Shown piece by piece: positions 22,483-35,727 of a stretch of 64,000 nt of DNA (within the stretch, counting starts at the first letter, position 1; each line of letters begins with the position of its first letter). The notes under the pieces were generated by a model. That model saw only the letters and a program-made list of their open reading frames with translations. It did not search any database and was not told the origin of the DNA. This DNA is from Grammothele lineata (lineage: Eukaryota > Basidiomycota > Agaricomycetes > Polyporales > Polyporaceae). The DNA lies in contig NDFF03000004.1 in the NCBI GenBank assembly GCA_002150815.3, forward strand, positions 62,001 to 126,000, read 5' to 3'. The translations under genes were made by a program, and so were the position numbers.

Positions 22483-25400
22483 TCATTCGAATATGTCGGT
22501 TGTGTAACGGCCTTGCATGATTTGGTCGAACCTTTCGAGTGCCGCCGCATCATCCGACTGAGCATGCTCCTTGATGAACCCGACAATTGTCTGCTTCACG
22601 CCTGCGGCGACCTTGCTAGAGCCACAAACAAAGAACTGGAAGAGACGGGATGCAAGCTCAGTACTCATGTGTTACAATGGGCGCAGATCGTTCCTACCTT
22701 CGCGCCCGCGTTGAACGCATCGACGACCTCGCGCTTGTCGTGAGCAATCCGGCTAGGTCAGAGTCAGCTACCTCGCATACCTATCCTATCGCCTTAAATA
22801 CTCACTGCTGCACGTAGCGGCAACCCTCCGAAATCTGATCTTTCCGTGAGAACGCAGGGCGAACGTCCACTATCCCTAACGAAGCCCACTCCTTCAACTC
22901 GACTTCGCCGTACAAATAGTCCTCGTCCGGCTGGCGGCAGCCGAAAAACAGCAGGCTCTTCGCCACATCCCGCCCAGCCTTCTTCTGCTCCGCCCTCTCT
23001 TGAAGGAAGCCGCGCATGGGCGCAAGTCCCGAGCCAGCACAGATCATCACGAGAGGGACAGTGGGGTCTGTCGGCAGGTGGAACGCGACGCTAGACGGGC
23101 GCACAGCGAGTTGGACCTTGTCGCCCGCGCGAAGGCCCGCCAAATACGTCGACGCAACCCCAAGGAACTGTTCTTCACGGCCGGAGCGTGCGGGCGCGTC
23201 AACAACGCTGAGCGTGAGCGTGACATGCTCCGGGTTCCAGAGGGGAGAGGAAGAGATGGAGTATTGGCGGATGCGCATGGATGGGAGCATCTGAAGGAAA
23301 TCCGTGAAAGGCAGGTTGATCTCCTTGTGGTCTTCGAGGATGTCGAGGACGCTCAAGCGCGGAGCGAAGACTTTCTCAGCGTAGTTGGCCTTGAGCTCCT
23401 CCAGAGTCGTCGCAGGGCCCGAAAAGTTCTTGAGGAGAATGTCGAGATCGCGCATGGTCGCGGGCTGCTGGAGCTCGACGAATCCACTAACCAGGCTGAA
23501 GAAGCTGATGGGCTTGCCGGTGGGTAGTGACGTGGGTACAACGGAATCGATCTCGACCTCATCTTCGGGAGACAAACCGAAGCGGCTGAGAGCCCTGTGG
23601 ACAACGCGCTCGGGGTTGGTAGGAAGGCTACACGTGTATCGTCAATATTACGTTCGCAGATACAAACGATCGGCACTCACACAGCCAGGTAATCTCCTGA
23701 GCGATAAGTCACGCCATCCGGTAGAGCAAGCTCTACAATTGAAATTTTAGTCGTGCAAGGATCAGAATGAGGCTATGGGTAGTGTACATACCGATATGCA
23801 TCTTGGTAGGCGCTCCCGGCTTGGTGAGGACCTTACTCTCGACGACCGTGCCAAATTGCAGATCGCGCTGACGGAGCAGCTCGGCGCGCGCCTTTCCTGT
23901 CGACACAGGCTTGATGGTCAAGCCAGCGGGCTGCTTCTTCGTTCCGACGCCATATTCCTGGAATCGCGAAAGTGTCTAGTGCTTCATGTCAAGCACTGAA
24001 CAATAATGAAGTGCATACCTCCACGATCTTCGCCCACAGGCTCGTTTCCCACTTGTCAAACGAATCGAAGAAGTCTGAACTCCCCGCATCCGCCTCCCCG
24101 TGTTCCACAAGTCTGCTCGCGCCGTGCTCCCCGAGGAGACGGTCGATCAGAGTAGGGATGCGCTGGTACGTCTGTACCCAGTCACGGTTACCACAGCCGA
24201 AGACGGCAAACCTGACCCCGGCGAACGCGTCGGCACTCTTGACGTTCTCGAGCCATTCGACGAAGTGCTTCGCGTTGTCCGCGGGCTGACCCTCGAATGA
24301 GGCGGTGACGATCAACACGGGGCCGTCTTTGGGAATATGCTCAGTTGCCATATCGAGCGTCTCAAGCGACGCGCGGAAACCTGCAGCAGGGCGATTTCAG
24401 AACAATCTCGTCAGACGTGGGCTATTGTCGCCAGAGTACTGTGATACGGTAGACGCACCATGCGTGGGGGCCGCGGATGCGAGGCGCTGGGCGAAGGCTT
24501 CCGAGCTACCCGTGTTTGAGCCATACAGCACGTACAGCGGCCTGAGGCCGTCGACAGCGACCGACGTCGCGCCCGCGGAAGTTTCGGTGTCTGAGGAAAT
24601 AGTCGCTACGGTTGGGGTTATGAACATCTTGGGACGGTCCTTGCGCGGGATAGCGTAAATTTGAAAGTTCTTCGGCTTGATCGTCAGCGTTTGCTTGAGC
24701 TCCAGCTCATACGAAGGGTCGCGCATGACGAAGTCAAAACGCTGAAGGATAGTGATAAGGGTCAGCTGGACTTCCTGCCACGCAAACGGGCGTCCCTGTG
24801 CAAAGATCAACGTCAGATACAGAGGGCGATATCGATACGTCATAGGGAACTTGACGCTTACAATGCATCCGCGCAAACCGAAGCCAAACGGCTGCCACGC
24901 GTTAGGCTACCGTGGTCGTTAGTAAACCAGATCCATTGCGAAAGCGAGCAGCTCACAGGAAGCGCCTCGAACTTCCCGTCCAACATACGCTCGGGCTTGA
25001 ACTCTTCCGCGTCTTCGCCCCAAACCTTCGGATCACGATTCACATTGTACGTTGAGATGGTGAGCATGACGTCCTTCTGGACCGCGTACTTCCCTCCTAT
25101 GACCGTGTCTTGAAGCGGTGTGACAGTGCGTGCGGCAGCAGTTGGACCAAGCCTCAGACCCTCGCGCATGACAGCTATCGCCGTGTGAACACCGTTACAG
25201 AGATTCAAGGCATGATTGTTTCGCGTTACACTTACCCAGGAGGTATGGGAGTTGGTGGACATCCTTGACCGTCACGGGACGATCCCCGACTTTGGTGTCG
25301 ATTTCCTCGCGCAATGTGCGCATCGCCTCGGGGTTCTTCATCAGATAGTACATGATGAAAGTGAGCATTCCTGTATGGCGCAATGAGAAGTACCGCATAT

Positions 25401-26715
25401 ACGATCAAGGCATGAGACTCACCCGACGTCGTCTCATGACCGGCAATCAGGAAGGTAAGGAGCTAACAAGGGCTCAGAGTCAAATGATGCAGAGTAAACT
25501 CGAGAGCTCATAGAACGCACATTCTTTTTGATATTGTCGTCAGAGAGGCCAAGACCGGTCTCCTTGTCCTTGCCCGTCAACATGATCTGTACGAGATCCG
25601 GCTTCTCCGGCGGGTTGACTTTATGATCACTGAGAACTGCATACATCCGTCAGCATACGATGAAGCCCGGGGAGCAATTTATGTATGAGGTCCACGCACT
25701 GTCATCGACCAGCTCGTTCATGGTCTTCATGTCAGCCTCGTACTTGGCGTTGGTGCCAGTCATCATAGCTTGAACAAGAGAAGCGCGGTTCGCTCGACGT
25801 CCACTCTCAAGCAGGAAATCCGCCATGGCCGTTGCGAAGGGATGAGGTTCCGGCTGCAGATTAATCGAGACATTAGCGCGTTGTACATGCAACCAAACGT
25901 GCTCTAGCATTGCTCACTCGGTAGAACGAGTTCAATCTGCACGAGCCAAAAATAAGGTTAGAAGAGTGATGTGATGTGTCAATGAGTCCCGCACCGATAC
26001 GACATGGCGCAGAGCGTGATAGCATCTAGAGTCAGCCGAGTGAAATCCACGGAAGGGTCGATAGGTTCGTGCGGCCCGAAGCTACAATACAAGGTCAGAA
26101 GAGATGGGCGGCGATGAACTCGTCAATCAGACTTACCGCTCCCACTTGAGGACAAGTTGCGAGATGACATCCATCATGCCATCGAACATGTTGTACACAT
26201 TGGTCGTGCCGAAGCAGGGCATAAGAAGCCGGTCTGGGTGGATAAGTGAACCAGTCCCGTAATCTCATAGCATCCGAAGTAACTTACGAGCGATCCACCA
26301 GTTCTGTTCATGCGGATACGCCTAGAGACGAGAGGTCTTAGGATGGCTAGTACGCCGATCGACGTGTAGCCTATGAACACACCGTGAAGAGAGCATCTCC
26401 GACGCCGTTCCGGACTTCTTCTAAATTGGCGTTGATCTTCTTGACGAACCGTTTCTCGTCGGATAGCTCGTTTTGAAGTTCATACGAAGAAATGAAGATC
26501 CGTTTCTGACCTACAAAGATCCGTTGCCACGTTAGTATCGCTGGGGTCGCTGAAGGAGAAAAACAGATCCAATAATTACCGAGAATGTTGAGCTGGAAAA
26601 TCTCTCCGTACTGCCGTGAAAGGAGGTCAATAGACTTGGTGGGGAGGTCGCGGTCAAGAGTATTGATGTGTCCAAGGAAAGGTACCGCCGGAGGGCTGGG
26701 GATTGGGGTAGTCAT
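22483..26715 (-). CDS. CYP505-type fused P450 / P450 reductase, copy 2
   Basis: Paralogue of copy 1 with the same exon plan and domain order. Start MTTPIPSPPAVPFLGHINTL at 26715; end TTDIFE at 22483. Landmarks are HEQNWWIAH, LNSFYREPHPFATAM, I-helix LIAGHETTSG (about 25422-25455), MREGLRLGP, heme motif FGFGLRGCIG (24862-24888), FMN loop LYGSNTGSSEAFAQRL, RQYSISSSPL, CAGSGLAPMRGFLQERAEQK and FFVCGSSKVA. Copy 1 has Ala and copy 2 Gly before the heme Cys. The acidic FMN-domain parts and the linker differ more than the FAD/NADPH domain, so electron transfer is conserved while substrate range may have shifted. Expected to be cytosolic. Confidence 0.9.
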
Positions 26716-28245
26716 AGCGAGTCGGAGAAGTATGAGAGACGTTATCAGCTACCTGCCAGTCCATATATACGGTTCCTACTGGCATGTAGTTCGTGATTCG
26801 GACCACTCCCGCATACAAAGCAGGGGAGACCAAGAACGTTCGAACGGCGAGGCTGAACCAGAGCAGAGCCTGTCTTCGAGCCAACGTAATCCCGCGGGCG
26901 TTGATATCGCGGGTGTACGTATTATGGCGGTGGGAGCTATCGACAGATCGGCGGTACGGCGTTTTTCATACCCATCTGCGGCTGTAGTCGGTGGGCGAGG
27001 CAAAGTCCGCACAGTCGAACTTGCATGAAATGCGCGTGTGACAGACCGGGTGAAAAGGGCCAGAGCCAGTATCACTGACGGACCCAAGACGCAGGAATCT
27101 GCTCAAGACCTTTGCTTAGATAAAAAAGCATTCTGACTTGACATGAACGTGAGGCGTCTCGGTGTGGATAGACCGCTCAATAGAAGTAAACGCAACATAG
27201 CCGCTGTTATCAGATAGCGTCAACGAAGGTGCAAGGACTGAAATTCAAAAACACGCGCTTCACTTCATGGCACGCTTCTATCCAGCGTAGAAGCGTCGAA
27301 GAAGTTTTGTGAAGATCCATGGGACCAGGTGATTTCAGCGATCATGGCCTGGAAGGCCACATTCGCGCGGCGTAAATCCACTCTCGCCGTGCGTCGCCGC
27401 CTCGGGTTACACACAGTATCGTCTTTGAACTGTCCTGCCGCGGTGGTTGCACGAGGACAGAAATTGGGTCATCTTATGCTATCTCCGGGCAGGGGTACTC
27501 CATTTCCGATAGAGCGTAGAACAGTCCGACTCCGTTTACAAAGAACCGCGTTGTTGGTGTTTGGTGGGCGTCTTGGTGTTCTTCTCATAGTGTTACTGAG
27601 CACAAATACTGTCCGGTGAACGCTTGAGCAGCCTCACTTGAGAGAAAAGAGAGAAAAAGTTATTAATTATGTCTGCAGGACATGGCGGAAACATGTTGGA
27701 CGTTGGCAAAGAGCTTTGGCAGCCCAGTGAGCAGGAACGGAAAATTCAAACGAATCACTCACCTGCCAGTCACTGGCAGCTCCAATTTCCGCATTTAATG
27801 GAGAAGCAAGCATCGGCGAAGTATGGTGACAGCTATCGTGGAAGTAAGCCCGTAGTGTATGCCACCTGAATTGAATTCGATTCGTGCGCATGGTCAGAAG
27901 GCCAACGCGATGCGCACATTGCCAGTGCCACCGCATCGCCGTGTAATAAGCGCCCAGTGCGTTCCCCGCTCGGCTATACCGGCTTTGCAACAGCCGGAGC
28001 CCGAACGTAACGGATGTACTGTGAAGACACTGAAGAGGATGAAGAGGATGAGACTGACTCATGGCCGTTCACAACGCATCTTGATCCGATCTTCATACGA
28101 GTGGGTGACATTCTATGAGCGATACATTTGAATCTATGTACGTTCGTACATGATTAGATGTAGTGGCACAAATTGACATTACATGATGTACCACTGTGGA
28201 CCCTAGTACACAAACAGCGAGTCATGTCGTACCATGATTTGGAAC
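26716..28245. other. Intergenic upstream of CYP505 copy 2
   Basis: Holds the copy 2 promoter, then 1.4 kb without a supported gene. Small open frames at 27.6-28.1 kb have no family features. Confidence 0.5.
26759..26770 (-). promoter_or_regulatory. TATA region of CYP505 copy 2
   Basis: GTCCATATATAC (plus-strand reading), about 45 bases before the ATG, identical over 12 bases to the copy 1 promoter. Confidence 0.65.
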
Positions 28246-31200
28246 CTACACATACGTCTTTTCTTCTGTATTAATCTCCACCAACAGCTTCTCTAGCCGC
28301 TCCCGCACGTCCTCCCCACACCTCGTCGCAAATTCCAGCCGCGACTTCCTCCAATCCCCAGGCTGCTCGAAGCACTCGGGCGGGAGAATGATCGTGCCCT
28401 GCCGGTTCTGACGGTACAGCACCACGTCACGCACCACGTCGAACCCACCCTGGCCGATTACTGCCCGCAACAGCTTCTTCGCGCGCTCTTCCGCATTCCC
28501 AGCCGCACCCACAGATCCGGCCGCACCAGCATTCGTCTCCGCGTCCGTCGAACCCGCGCTCGATACAGGCGCAAGCGCACCCATGTCCGGCCATATCCTG
28601 CACGCAACGTGGTGCACCGCGACAAGCCTGACAAAGCCCTCGAGCGGGCCTCTAACGAGCGCGCGCACGTACGCCCCAACGACCTCCGCGTCCGGCTCGA
28701 CTGGCCACAAGAACTCCGCGATGCTCCCCGCGGGCACGTCTGCGAGCGCGACGCGGACGGTGCGGAGCACGTGGCCGTGGTCCGCCCAGAGGCAGCGGCG
28801 GAAGTCGACGGGGTAGCGCGCGGCGAGCGGGGGTAGGAGGAGGCGCGCGAAGAGGGGGTGCGCGAAGGAGACGGCGTCGTAGAGCGCGACGAAGTCTGTG
28901 TACCATTGGTAGAAAGGTGTGCCCGCACCGAGGAAGCGTCGCGCGACGCTGTCGAGGCTGTGCTCGAGCTCGGACTCGTGCAGTGAGGGAGGTGGAGTGT
29001 GGAGCGATTTGGGAGAAGCGGAAGCAGAGAGGGGCGCGAGGAGTGCGGTCATCAGAGTTTCGACGGCGGTATCACGGAAAACCTCTTCGGAAGAATCGCC
29101 TGTCCCAGGCTGGGTTGCGTCTGCGTTCTGACCGTGCTCGAGCATGAAGACTTTCATACAGCCGAAGATTGTCTCTTCGCGGGTCATGAGTAGGCTGCTA
29201 AGGCTATGGGAGCGCAGCACCTCCTGCGACACGCGCACGAGCAGCAGCGTAGCACGCACGATCTCCGCTTCGGACGCGTCCCATTCATCCGGCAGATTCT
29301 TGAACACCTCCGAGTCCCCTGAGCGCAAGAGATGGTCGAGGGGAGAAAACATCCAGTCCTTGGTGAGCGGTAGCGGTTGGATGCGCTTATCAACGGGAAT
29401 GAGCGTCGACAAAGGTGGAAGCCGGAGCGTCGTCGCCGTCGAGAGCGATTGGGGAGTGGGCGATGCCGGGCCGACGGTGTGCTCCGTGGGCGGGATGAGA
29501 GACTGTGTCAGGAAGGGCACAATGATACTCATGCCGTCCTTCTCCCACACCTGCTCGGGGACAGACCAACCTTGGGTCCGGAGGAAGTCGGGAGTGATGG
29601 CGGACGCGATGTCTCCGACAGCTCGACGCGCAAACTGGTCTTCCCCGGGGAACAGCCTGCAAAGGATCGCAAACGCCTGCGCCATCCATAGATCCGGGGC
29701 CGTCCCGGGGGTCTTGCGCGAGAGGTCGAGGTAACACGCCAGAAGCGACGAGAGCGGACGGCAGAGGCTGTGCCCGTATGGAACCGACTCCGGGGTGTAC
29801 AACGATGTCCATAGACAATGGGTGGTAAGCGTTGCGCACATCGTCGAGAGGTCCGAAAACGGCAGGAGGAATAGCGCTGTGTTGGAAGCGTCGTCGGCTG
29901 ATGCTGGTAAACAGGCCAGGAAGAGCCGTATTGCAGAGGAGAGGACGTTCGCGTGCGCGCCCAGCTCGCGCAGCGTAGGTACATCCCCAGGAAGGATTGC
30001 CTGGCGCACACTGGACGCGAGACGACTGAGCGCGTCGCGCGTGCCGCGAACCGCGGACTCGACAACACGCTTCTCCATCCCGCTGGCGAAGCCCTCCTTG
30101 ATCGCGCCGACCACAGCCGCGCGTTCGTCTTCGCCCGAACGTTGGCCATTGACCCTAGCGCCCTCCAGAAACGCTGCGGCGGCGGTCCAGAGGTCCGCCC
30201 AGCCTTCCGCGTCCGCCTCCGTCATTCGTTGCCGCATCTCTAGTATGTCGTCGATCCATCCCCATCCGACGATCTGGCTCCAGAGGATTTCGTGGCTTGG
30301 GGTTGTCCGATGGGGATCGCGTGCACAGACCATCCAGGTACTCAGAGCCCGGAGCCACGCGGAGCGCAGGGGCGTGGATTGGCAGTCGGATGACCGCACG
30401 TAAACATTGAGCCTCAAGAAGTATTCCTGGGCCGTGGTGGTGATATGGGAGTGCAGACCGTACGATGCGAGGATCGTGTAGAGCTGCAGAGTTCCCACGA
30501 GTAGTTGTGTCGCGAGTGGGAGAGGGAAAGGCGAGGCTGGCGGGAGAGTGATGATATACCGTAAGAGGGAGTCTGCCGGTTCGACGAGCGCTTTGGCGTT
30601 GTCGCGCGACGATGCAGCAAGCGTCTGACACAGGTCGAGGGCGAGAGGGTTAGGAAGAGGTTTGTCGTCGACCGGAGGGATGGGTGTGAGCAGGAACATC
30701 TGGAAGACGCTCGCGACGAGTCCTTTCGTAGAGACAATGGCGGAAGCGTTGTCGTTGGAGTGGAGGGCCAGTCGGTGAAGGATCGCGATCAGCTGCACTA
30801 GGCTTTCCTGTGGAAGATCTGCAACCACGAGCGCGTTCGAGATCTGTGGGAGTACGAAGTCCAGAGGTAGGGACTTCAAGACGTTTCCTTTGTCGACGTC
30901 CTTCAGCTCCACACCTTCGATGGACATGAATTCGTCGTCCCATTGAGCTGTGCACTCGTAAAGCAGCTCGACGGCACGAGCGCCGACGCTAGCGCGTTCA
31001 CCCATCGCCTCCACACCCGCGGCAAACATGCGCTTCCTTAACTCCGTCTCCTGGCCGGCAAGTTCGGGGAGGCCTGCCTTGCTGTCTCGAGACGTCCGTG
31101 CGAGCTTGTGGGCGATCTTAGACAGTACACCCAGCATCGTTGCGCGTTGTGCGGGCACAGTGGATCTTGAAAGAAGGAAGATATCCTCTATGGTGTATCC

Positions 31201-32266
31201 GGCATGTGAACCCTCGGCGTGATGGTGCAGGCCAAGATGTGAGGGGAGAGACGCGGAGAGTTTGGCGGGAATAGGGGTTCCGGTCAGGTCGAATCGGACG
31301 TCTGGAACCATGGTTTCAGGCTCCTCGTCCGTGTTCACGCGCATCCATTCCAAGGATGGGTCGTTCTCCGAGGCCGAAGGGAAGAACCGTCGTCGGATGT
31401 CTTCCGGAGTGCCCTCCTCTAGCTCGCTAACCTTCGTGTCTTTCTTCTCCGCGAGCGCCGGAGCAGGTGTCGGAGGATCATCACGACGTCGTAGGGACGA
31501 GTTCCATTGCCCGATGGATATCGTGGGGCCGTCACCGGGCGAGGGGGCGGGGAGCGCAAGGGCTTTCCGGCGCGGCGAAGGTGGTGCAGATTCATAGACG
31601 TGCACATCGTCCGGGGTGACATCCGCAAACCGAATTTTGCGATCTGCGCGGCTAGAAGGGCGGGTGCTGCTTGCTGAGGTGGGCGGCGGAGGCGTTGTTC
31701 GCAAAACGCTCGCTGAACCAGAGGTCACAAGATAGATATATTGGGCACAAACTAGCGTACATACTGAGACAGCCCTTGCGCTCACCGAGACGAGGACGGA
31801 GGGGAGAACTTGAAGGAGAGGATGGTGTACTCGCCTGTTCGTCAGCGCCCCGCTTCTGCTCAGCTTCTCGAGCCTCTCGAGCCTCTCGTGCCTTCCTCAG
31901 TACCTCCGCGACGTTCGGGCCAAACTTCTGCAGTATCTCCGCTCGCTCCTCTTCACGTTCCTCTTCTGTCATTGCTGCCACCCGGCGAGCATTCTCCTCT
32001 TCGGCCTGGACACGCCAGTCTTCAGATGCATTGGGCGGTGTAAGCTTCGAGGGTGATGGGTCGGACGGGGGAGTAGACTGTGAGGGTTGGACTACTGGGA
32101 TCTTCCGTGGACGCGGTTGGGATTGGTTGCGAGAACGAGCGAACGCGCTTTGCGACCGATGCTGTACAGGAGGAAAGCCGGTACTTGTGGGATTCGACAA
32201 AGGTTTTGATGGGCCAGAGACAGTCTTCCGCTCAAAGATTGAGCCTACGAGGGAGGGTTGCGACAT
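28246..32266 (-). CDS. RPAP1: RNA polymerase II-associated protein 1
   Basis: Chaperone-linked factor that helps assemble RNA polymerase II and bring it to the nucleus (yeast relative Rba50). Two exons (32266-31786, 31712-28246) with a 73-nt intron give 1,315 residues, close to other full-length RPAP1 proteins and far longer than yeast Rba50. The RPAP1 N domain is at residues 80-130 (MTEEEREEERAEILQKFGP). The RPAP1 C domain is at about 300-345 (VRFDLTGTPI, then LGLHHHAEG and GYTIEDIFLLSRS). The remainder is helical and repeat-like. A Met-initiated open frame that begins inside the intron (31785) is an artefact. It is transcribed away from PRMT3 from a shared 400-bp region. Confidence 0.92.
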
Positions 32267-32666
32267 AGAAGAAGCTTTAGAACAGTACGATGAGACTAGT
32301 CACCAGAGCAAGGAGTAATGGGAAACCACTTACAACCACAAGGAGGCGTGTGGTGAGTGACAAAAACGCGTGCAGTGCCTTGGCATGACGTCCTAAGCGT
32401 GTTTGATCAGCGACAGTCGCCGCTTGAATTCTTGATGGGCGCCATCAACGATCCACAACTCCGACACGGCACCGGCACAACGGTTGCTTTCTCCACCACC
32501 TTCTGTAGTTTTCTCGTTCTTTCAAAACTCTTCCCAGAGTCTAAACGCAGCTCACAGAAACTATTTCCTCTAGCATAAATAGCGATAGAGCTTGCATCAC
32601 AGCAGGGTTTGTCTCAATCCTCCACCGTCGTCTGATAAGATCGCTGAAATTTCGCAGATCAGAGGA
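32267..32666. promoter_or_regulatory. Divergent promoter RPAP1 / PRMT3
   Basis: The 400 bases between the two ATG codons. A weak TATA-like CATAAATAG at about 32574 faces PRMT3. No other gene fits. Confidence 0.5.
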
Positions 32667-34842
32667 ATGGCGCTCAGATTATCAGCCTCTCACGTCCTCG
32701 ACCATGAGCGAGACTCAGACCACGAGTATCCCGAAGATCGTGGGAGTGACCCCAGCTCCGACGAAGAAGACGACGATGACCAGAACTGGGACGACTGGGT
32801 CTCTGATTCTCTCGAAAAGCGCCCGTGCAAATCGTTGTTCGAGAACAGGACGTTCGATACCGTGAAAGAAGCACTCCTCAACGACGAGGTCAACCACGGG
32901 TTCAGCCTCAAAAGTATCACTGCGCGTCTAGGTGGGACATCTATGAGTGGAATCTTTTTAGTGTTCGCCGCTGATCGTCTCTCCCTAGGTTTGGATCTCT
33001 ATAAACGCATCCGACTCATCAACTGGATCCGTAAAGAAGTGCGCATGTCTCCATACTAGAGGATATGACGTCACTGACGCTTTTGCAGCATCCTTCCGCC
33101 GCTCAAGTTGCCGAGTTGAGCGGCACAGAGTCGTTTTTCTCCTCAGATGAGTATATGAAGCCCAGTCTAGAAGACGACCCGCTTCTCCGTAAGTCAATAA
33201 ATGACAAGTTGACTTGGCTTTGTCTCATGCCCTCCTGCGCAGAGATTCAACTTGACGACGTACCTGACTCCGATGAGGAAGAAGAGCTAGAGGAGTCGGG
33301 ACCACCGAAAGACCTCGACGCCGCCACTCGGCGGATCAAGACACTCGACAAGAAACTTGAACAGGCGAAGCAGGATCTCATTTACTACCGCCAGTTCGTC
33401 AGCGAACGTCTGAATCTCGCCGGTCTCGCGGAGGACGTGAAGGCAGCCGAAGGCTCGTCATCAAGCACACACGTTGGAGCGCCCCTCCGCGACGACGACT
33501 CGCATTACTTCCAGAGCTACGCTCAGAACGGTCAGACTTGGATTGCATTTTCCTATTTACAAAGGCTGACTGAGGCGATGTATGTCAGATATCCACTCCG
33601 TCATGATCAACGACAAAGTACGGACAGCCAGCTACGCCAAGTTCATCCTGTCGAACCCCCAGGTCTTCCGAGATGCCGTCGTGATGGACGTAGGGTGCGG
33701 TACCGGTATCCTATCCCTATTTGCAGCCAAAGCTGGTGCCAAGCGGGTATTCGCCATCGACGCGAGCGACATCGCTGAGAAGGCGGAGAAAATCGTCAAA
33801 GCTAACGATCTAGAGGACGTCATCACGTACGTCGTCCAGCCACCCCAAGTTGTTTTCGTTCCCTAACGTGGTATATGTAGCGTAATCCGCGGTAAGGTAG
33901 AGAACATCAAGCTTCCGGAAGGGTTCGATAAGGTCGACATCATCGTCTCTGAATGGATGGGCTATGCCTTGTTATATGAGTCGATGCTGGATTCGGTACT
34001 GTACGCACGGGACCGGTTCCTCCGACCCGGCGGCGTCATGGCTCCGAGCCAGGCGCAGATGATGTTTGCTCTCTGCGAAGCTAGCGAGCTGTTCAAAGAG
34101 CGCATCGGCTTCTGGAACGATATTTATGGTGAGGACCTCCGTGCTAGATTAGGCCAGTACGCTAACTGTGACCTCAGGTTTTGATCTATCGGCAATGGCA
34201 GAGGATGTCTACGAGGACGCGATCGTCGACGTCGTCGGTCCATCCACCGTCGTCAGCAAACCCGTCGTCGTCAAGGTATCGTCTGCTCTACCAACTGTCT
34301 AGCTACCCCTTCTCACCTCAAACGCACAGGACTTATACCTCGGCGACATTACCACCAAGCAGCTCGACTTCGTCTCTCCTTTCAAGCTCGTCTCCACCTC
34401 CGACCGCCGCATCAAAGTCCACGGCTTCGTCCTCTACTTCGACACCTTCTTCACCTCCACCGGCGAGCCCCTCCCTCCAGACACCGACGTCCACGTCGTC
34501 CAAGACGGCGACCCCATCCTCGCCGAAGTCTGGCCGCTCGGCGGGCGCCCCTCCCAAGCGCGACGCATGAGCTCCGGCGACCCGCTCAAAGCACGCCGCC
34601 CCAAAGTGACGAGCTTCAGCACCGGGCCCGCCTCCGTGCCGACGCACTGGAAGCAGACCGTCTTCTTCCTCCGCGAGCCGCTCTCCGCCGCGGAGGGCAC
34701 CGTCGTCGAGGGCACGCTGCGCTGCCGCAAGAGCGCGGACAACAGCCGCGAGCTCGACGTCGAGATCCACTATGCGGTGCGCGAGTCCGAGGACGCGCCG
34801 GCCCCTGCCGAGCGGCTCGTGCAGATGTACAAGGTGCGGTAG
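32667..34842 (+). CDS. PRMT3: Protein arginine N-methyltransferase 3
   Basis: Transfers methyl groups from S-adenosylmethionine to arginine; PRMT3 acts on ribosomal protein uS5 in the cytosol. Eight exons (32667-32931, 32989-33038, 33089-33188, 33243-33530, 33589-33826, 33881-34128, 34178-34275, 34330-34842) give 599 residues. In order: an acidic stretch (24-43), a degenerate zinc-finger region (CKSLF...NHGF, residues 54-79), DLYKRIRLINWIRKE, a linker helix, then the catalytic core with VMDVGCGTGILS (SAM binding), the double-E loop SEWMGYALLYESM and the THW-type motif PTHWKQTVFF. I chose the ATG at 32667 because an in-frame ATG at 32592 is only 19 bases from the TATA-like site. Confidence 0.92.
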
Positions 34843-35727
34843 CGCCGCGCGGCCGCCGGGGCTGCGACTCGGGAAGGGGATGGGCGACCGCGTGTGAGCT
34901 GGATAGACGAAGAAAGAGAGAGAAGTTCCGGCGACTCGTGCTGTATCGATTTGTACGGGAACCATGTAACATCCAGTAGCTGAAGACGTGTACAGGAAGA
35001 CGGCTGTATCGATGACTCGGTTCCATGTAGAAGTTGGACCCTGGAATCTGCACGCTTGTCATGCTTCCGTTGACGTTATTTCGACAGCGGTGAGAACAAC
35101 GCTCGAAGGGGCTGTTCAGTTCATCGGGTCACATGATCTGGCCTAGCCAACATTAACCAGCGTTACGTTCTAGAAAGTCATCACTGTCACTCCCTTCTCA
35201 TGCTGACTACGTACTCGACAAAAGGGTGTTCCTGGGGCTTGGAGCCTGCCCAGTGCCGGCTGTTACCGCATGAACAGCATCCTAGTACCGTCAATCCCGA
35301 TGCACGTCGGCTTCGGGTCGTTACGCCCTATCATAAGGACCGAAGCAGTGCAAGTATTCCAAACGCTGTGTACTACCGTGGAACGTCTACATCTCGAGCG
35401 TAGCCTAGTTTAACTGAGGATAAGACTTGCTTAAAACCGCTTCTCACATGGCTATATGCTTGTGTCCAGCCACGGCGAAAGTGCAATTCCAGAAAATATG
35501 ACAGAGCGGGGAGAAAGACGTCGTACAACCAGAATATCTCGTAGGCAAATTCCCGCTCCGAACAAGAACACGACTGCTCAGAATCCGAGTAGCTGATCAC
35601 CTGTGCAAAGATGAGTTTATGGCCGAAGACAAGCGGAAGCAATAGCGCACTCACGTATCGCTCGAGTCATGCCTCATGGGAACCCTTCAGTTTCGAGGGA
35701 CGAAGGAGGGTGGCTATCCAAATCCAC
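34843..35727. other. Intergenic, convergent 3' ends
   Basis: Between PRMT3 and the Lys-rich protein. No gene seen. Confidence 0.55.

Noticed and set aside
15741..26715. Dienelactone hydrolase and CYP505 genes as one operon-like unit
   Set aside because: Each gene has its own spacing and its own promoter region. Same orientation alone does not show joint control in a fungus.
31713..31786. Long minus-strand frame starting with Met at 31785 as a separate RPAP1 start
   Set aside because: Those first codons lie in the intron. GTGAGC and TTCAG junctions join the upstream exon carrying the RPAP1 N domain, with the frame kept.
32592..32666. Earlier in-frame ATG at 32592 as the PRMT3 start
   Set aside because: It is only 19 bases from the TATA-like site, and the added residues do not resemble PRMT3 N-termini.
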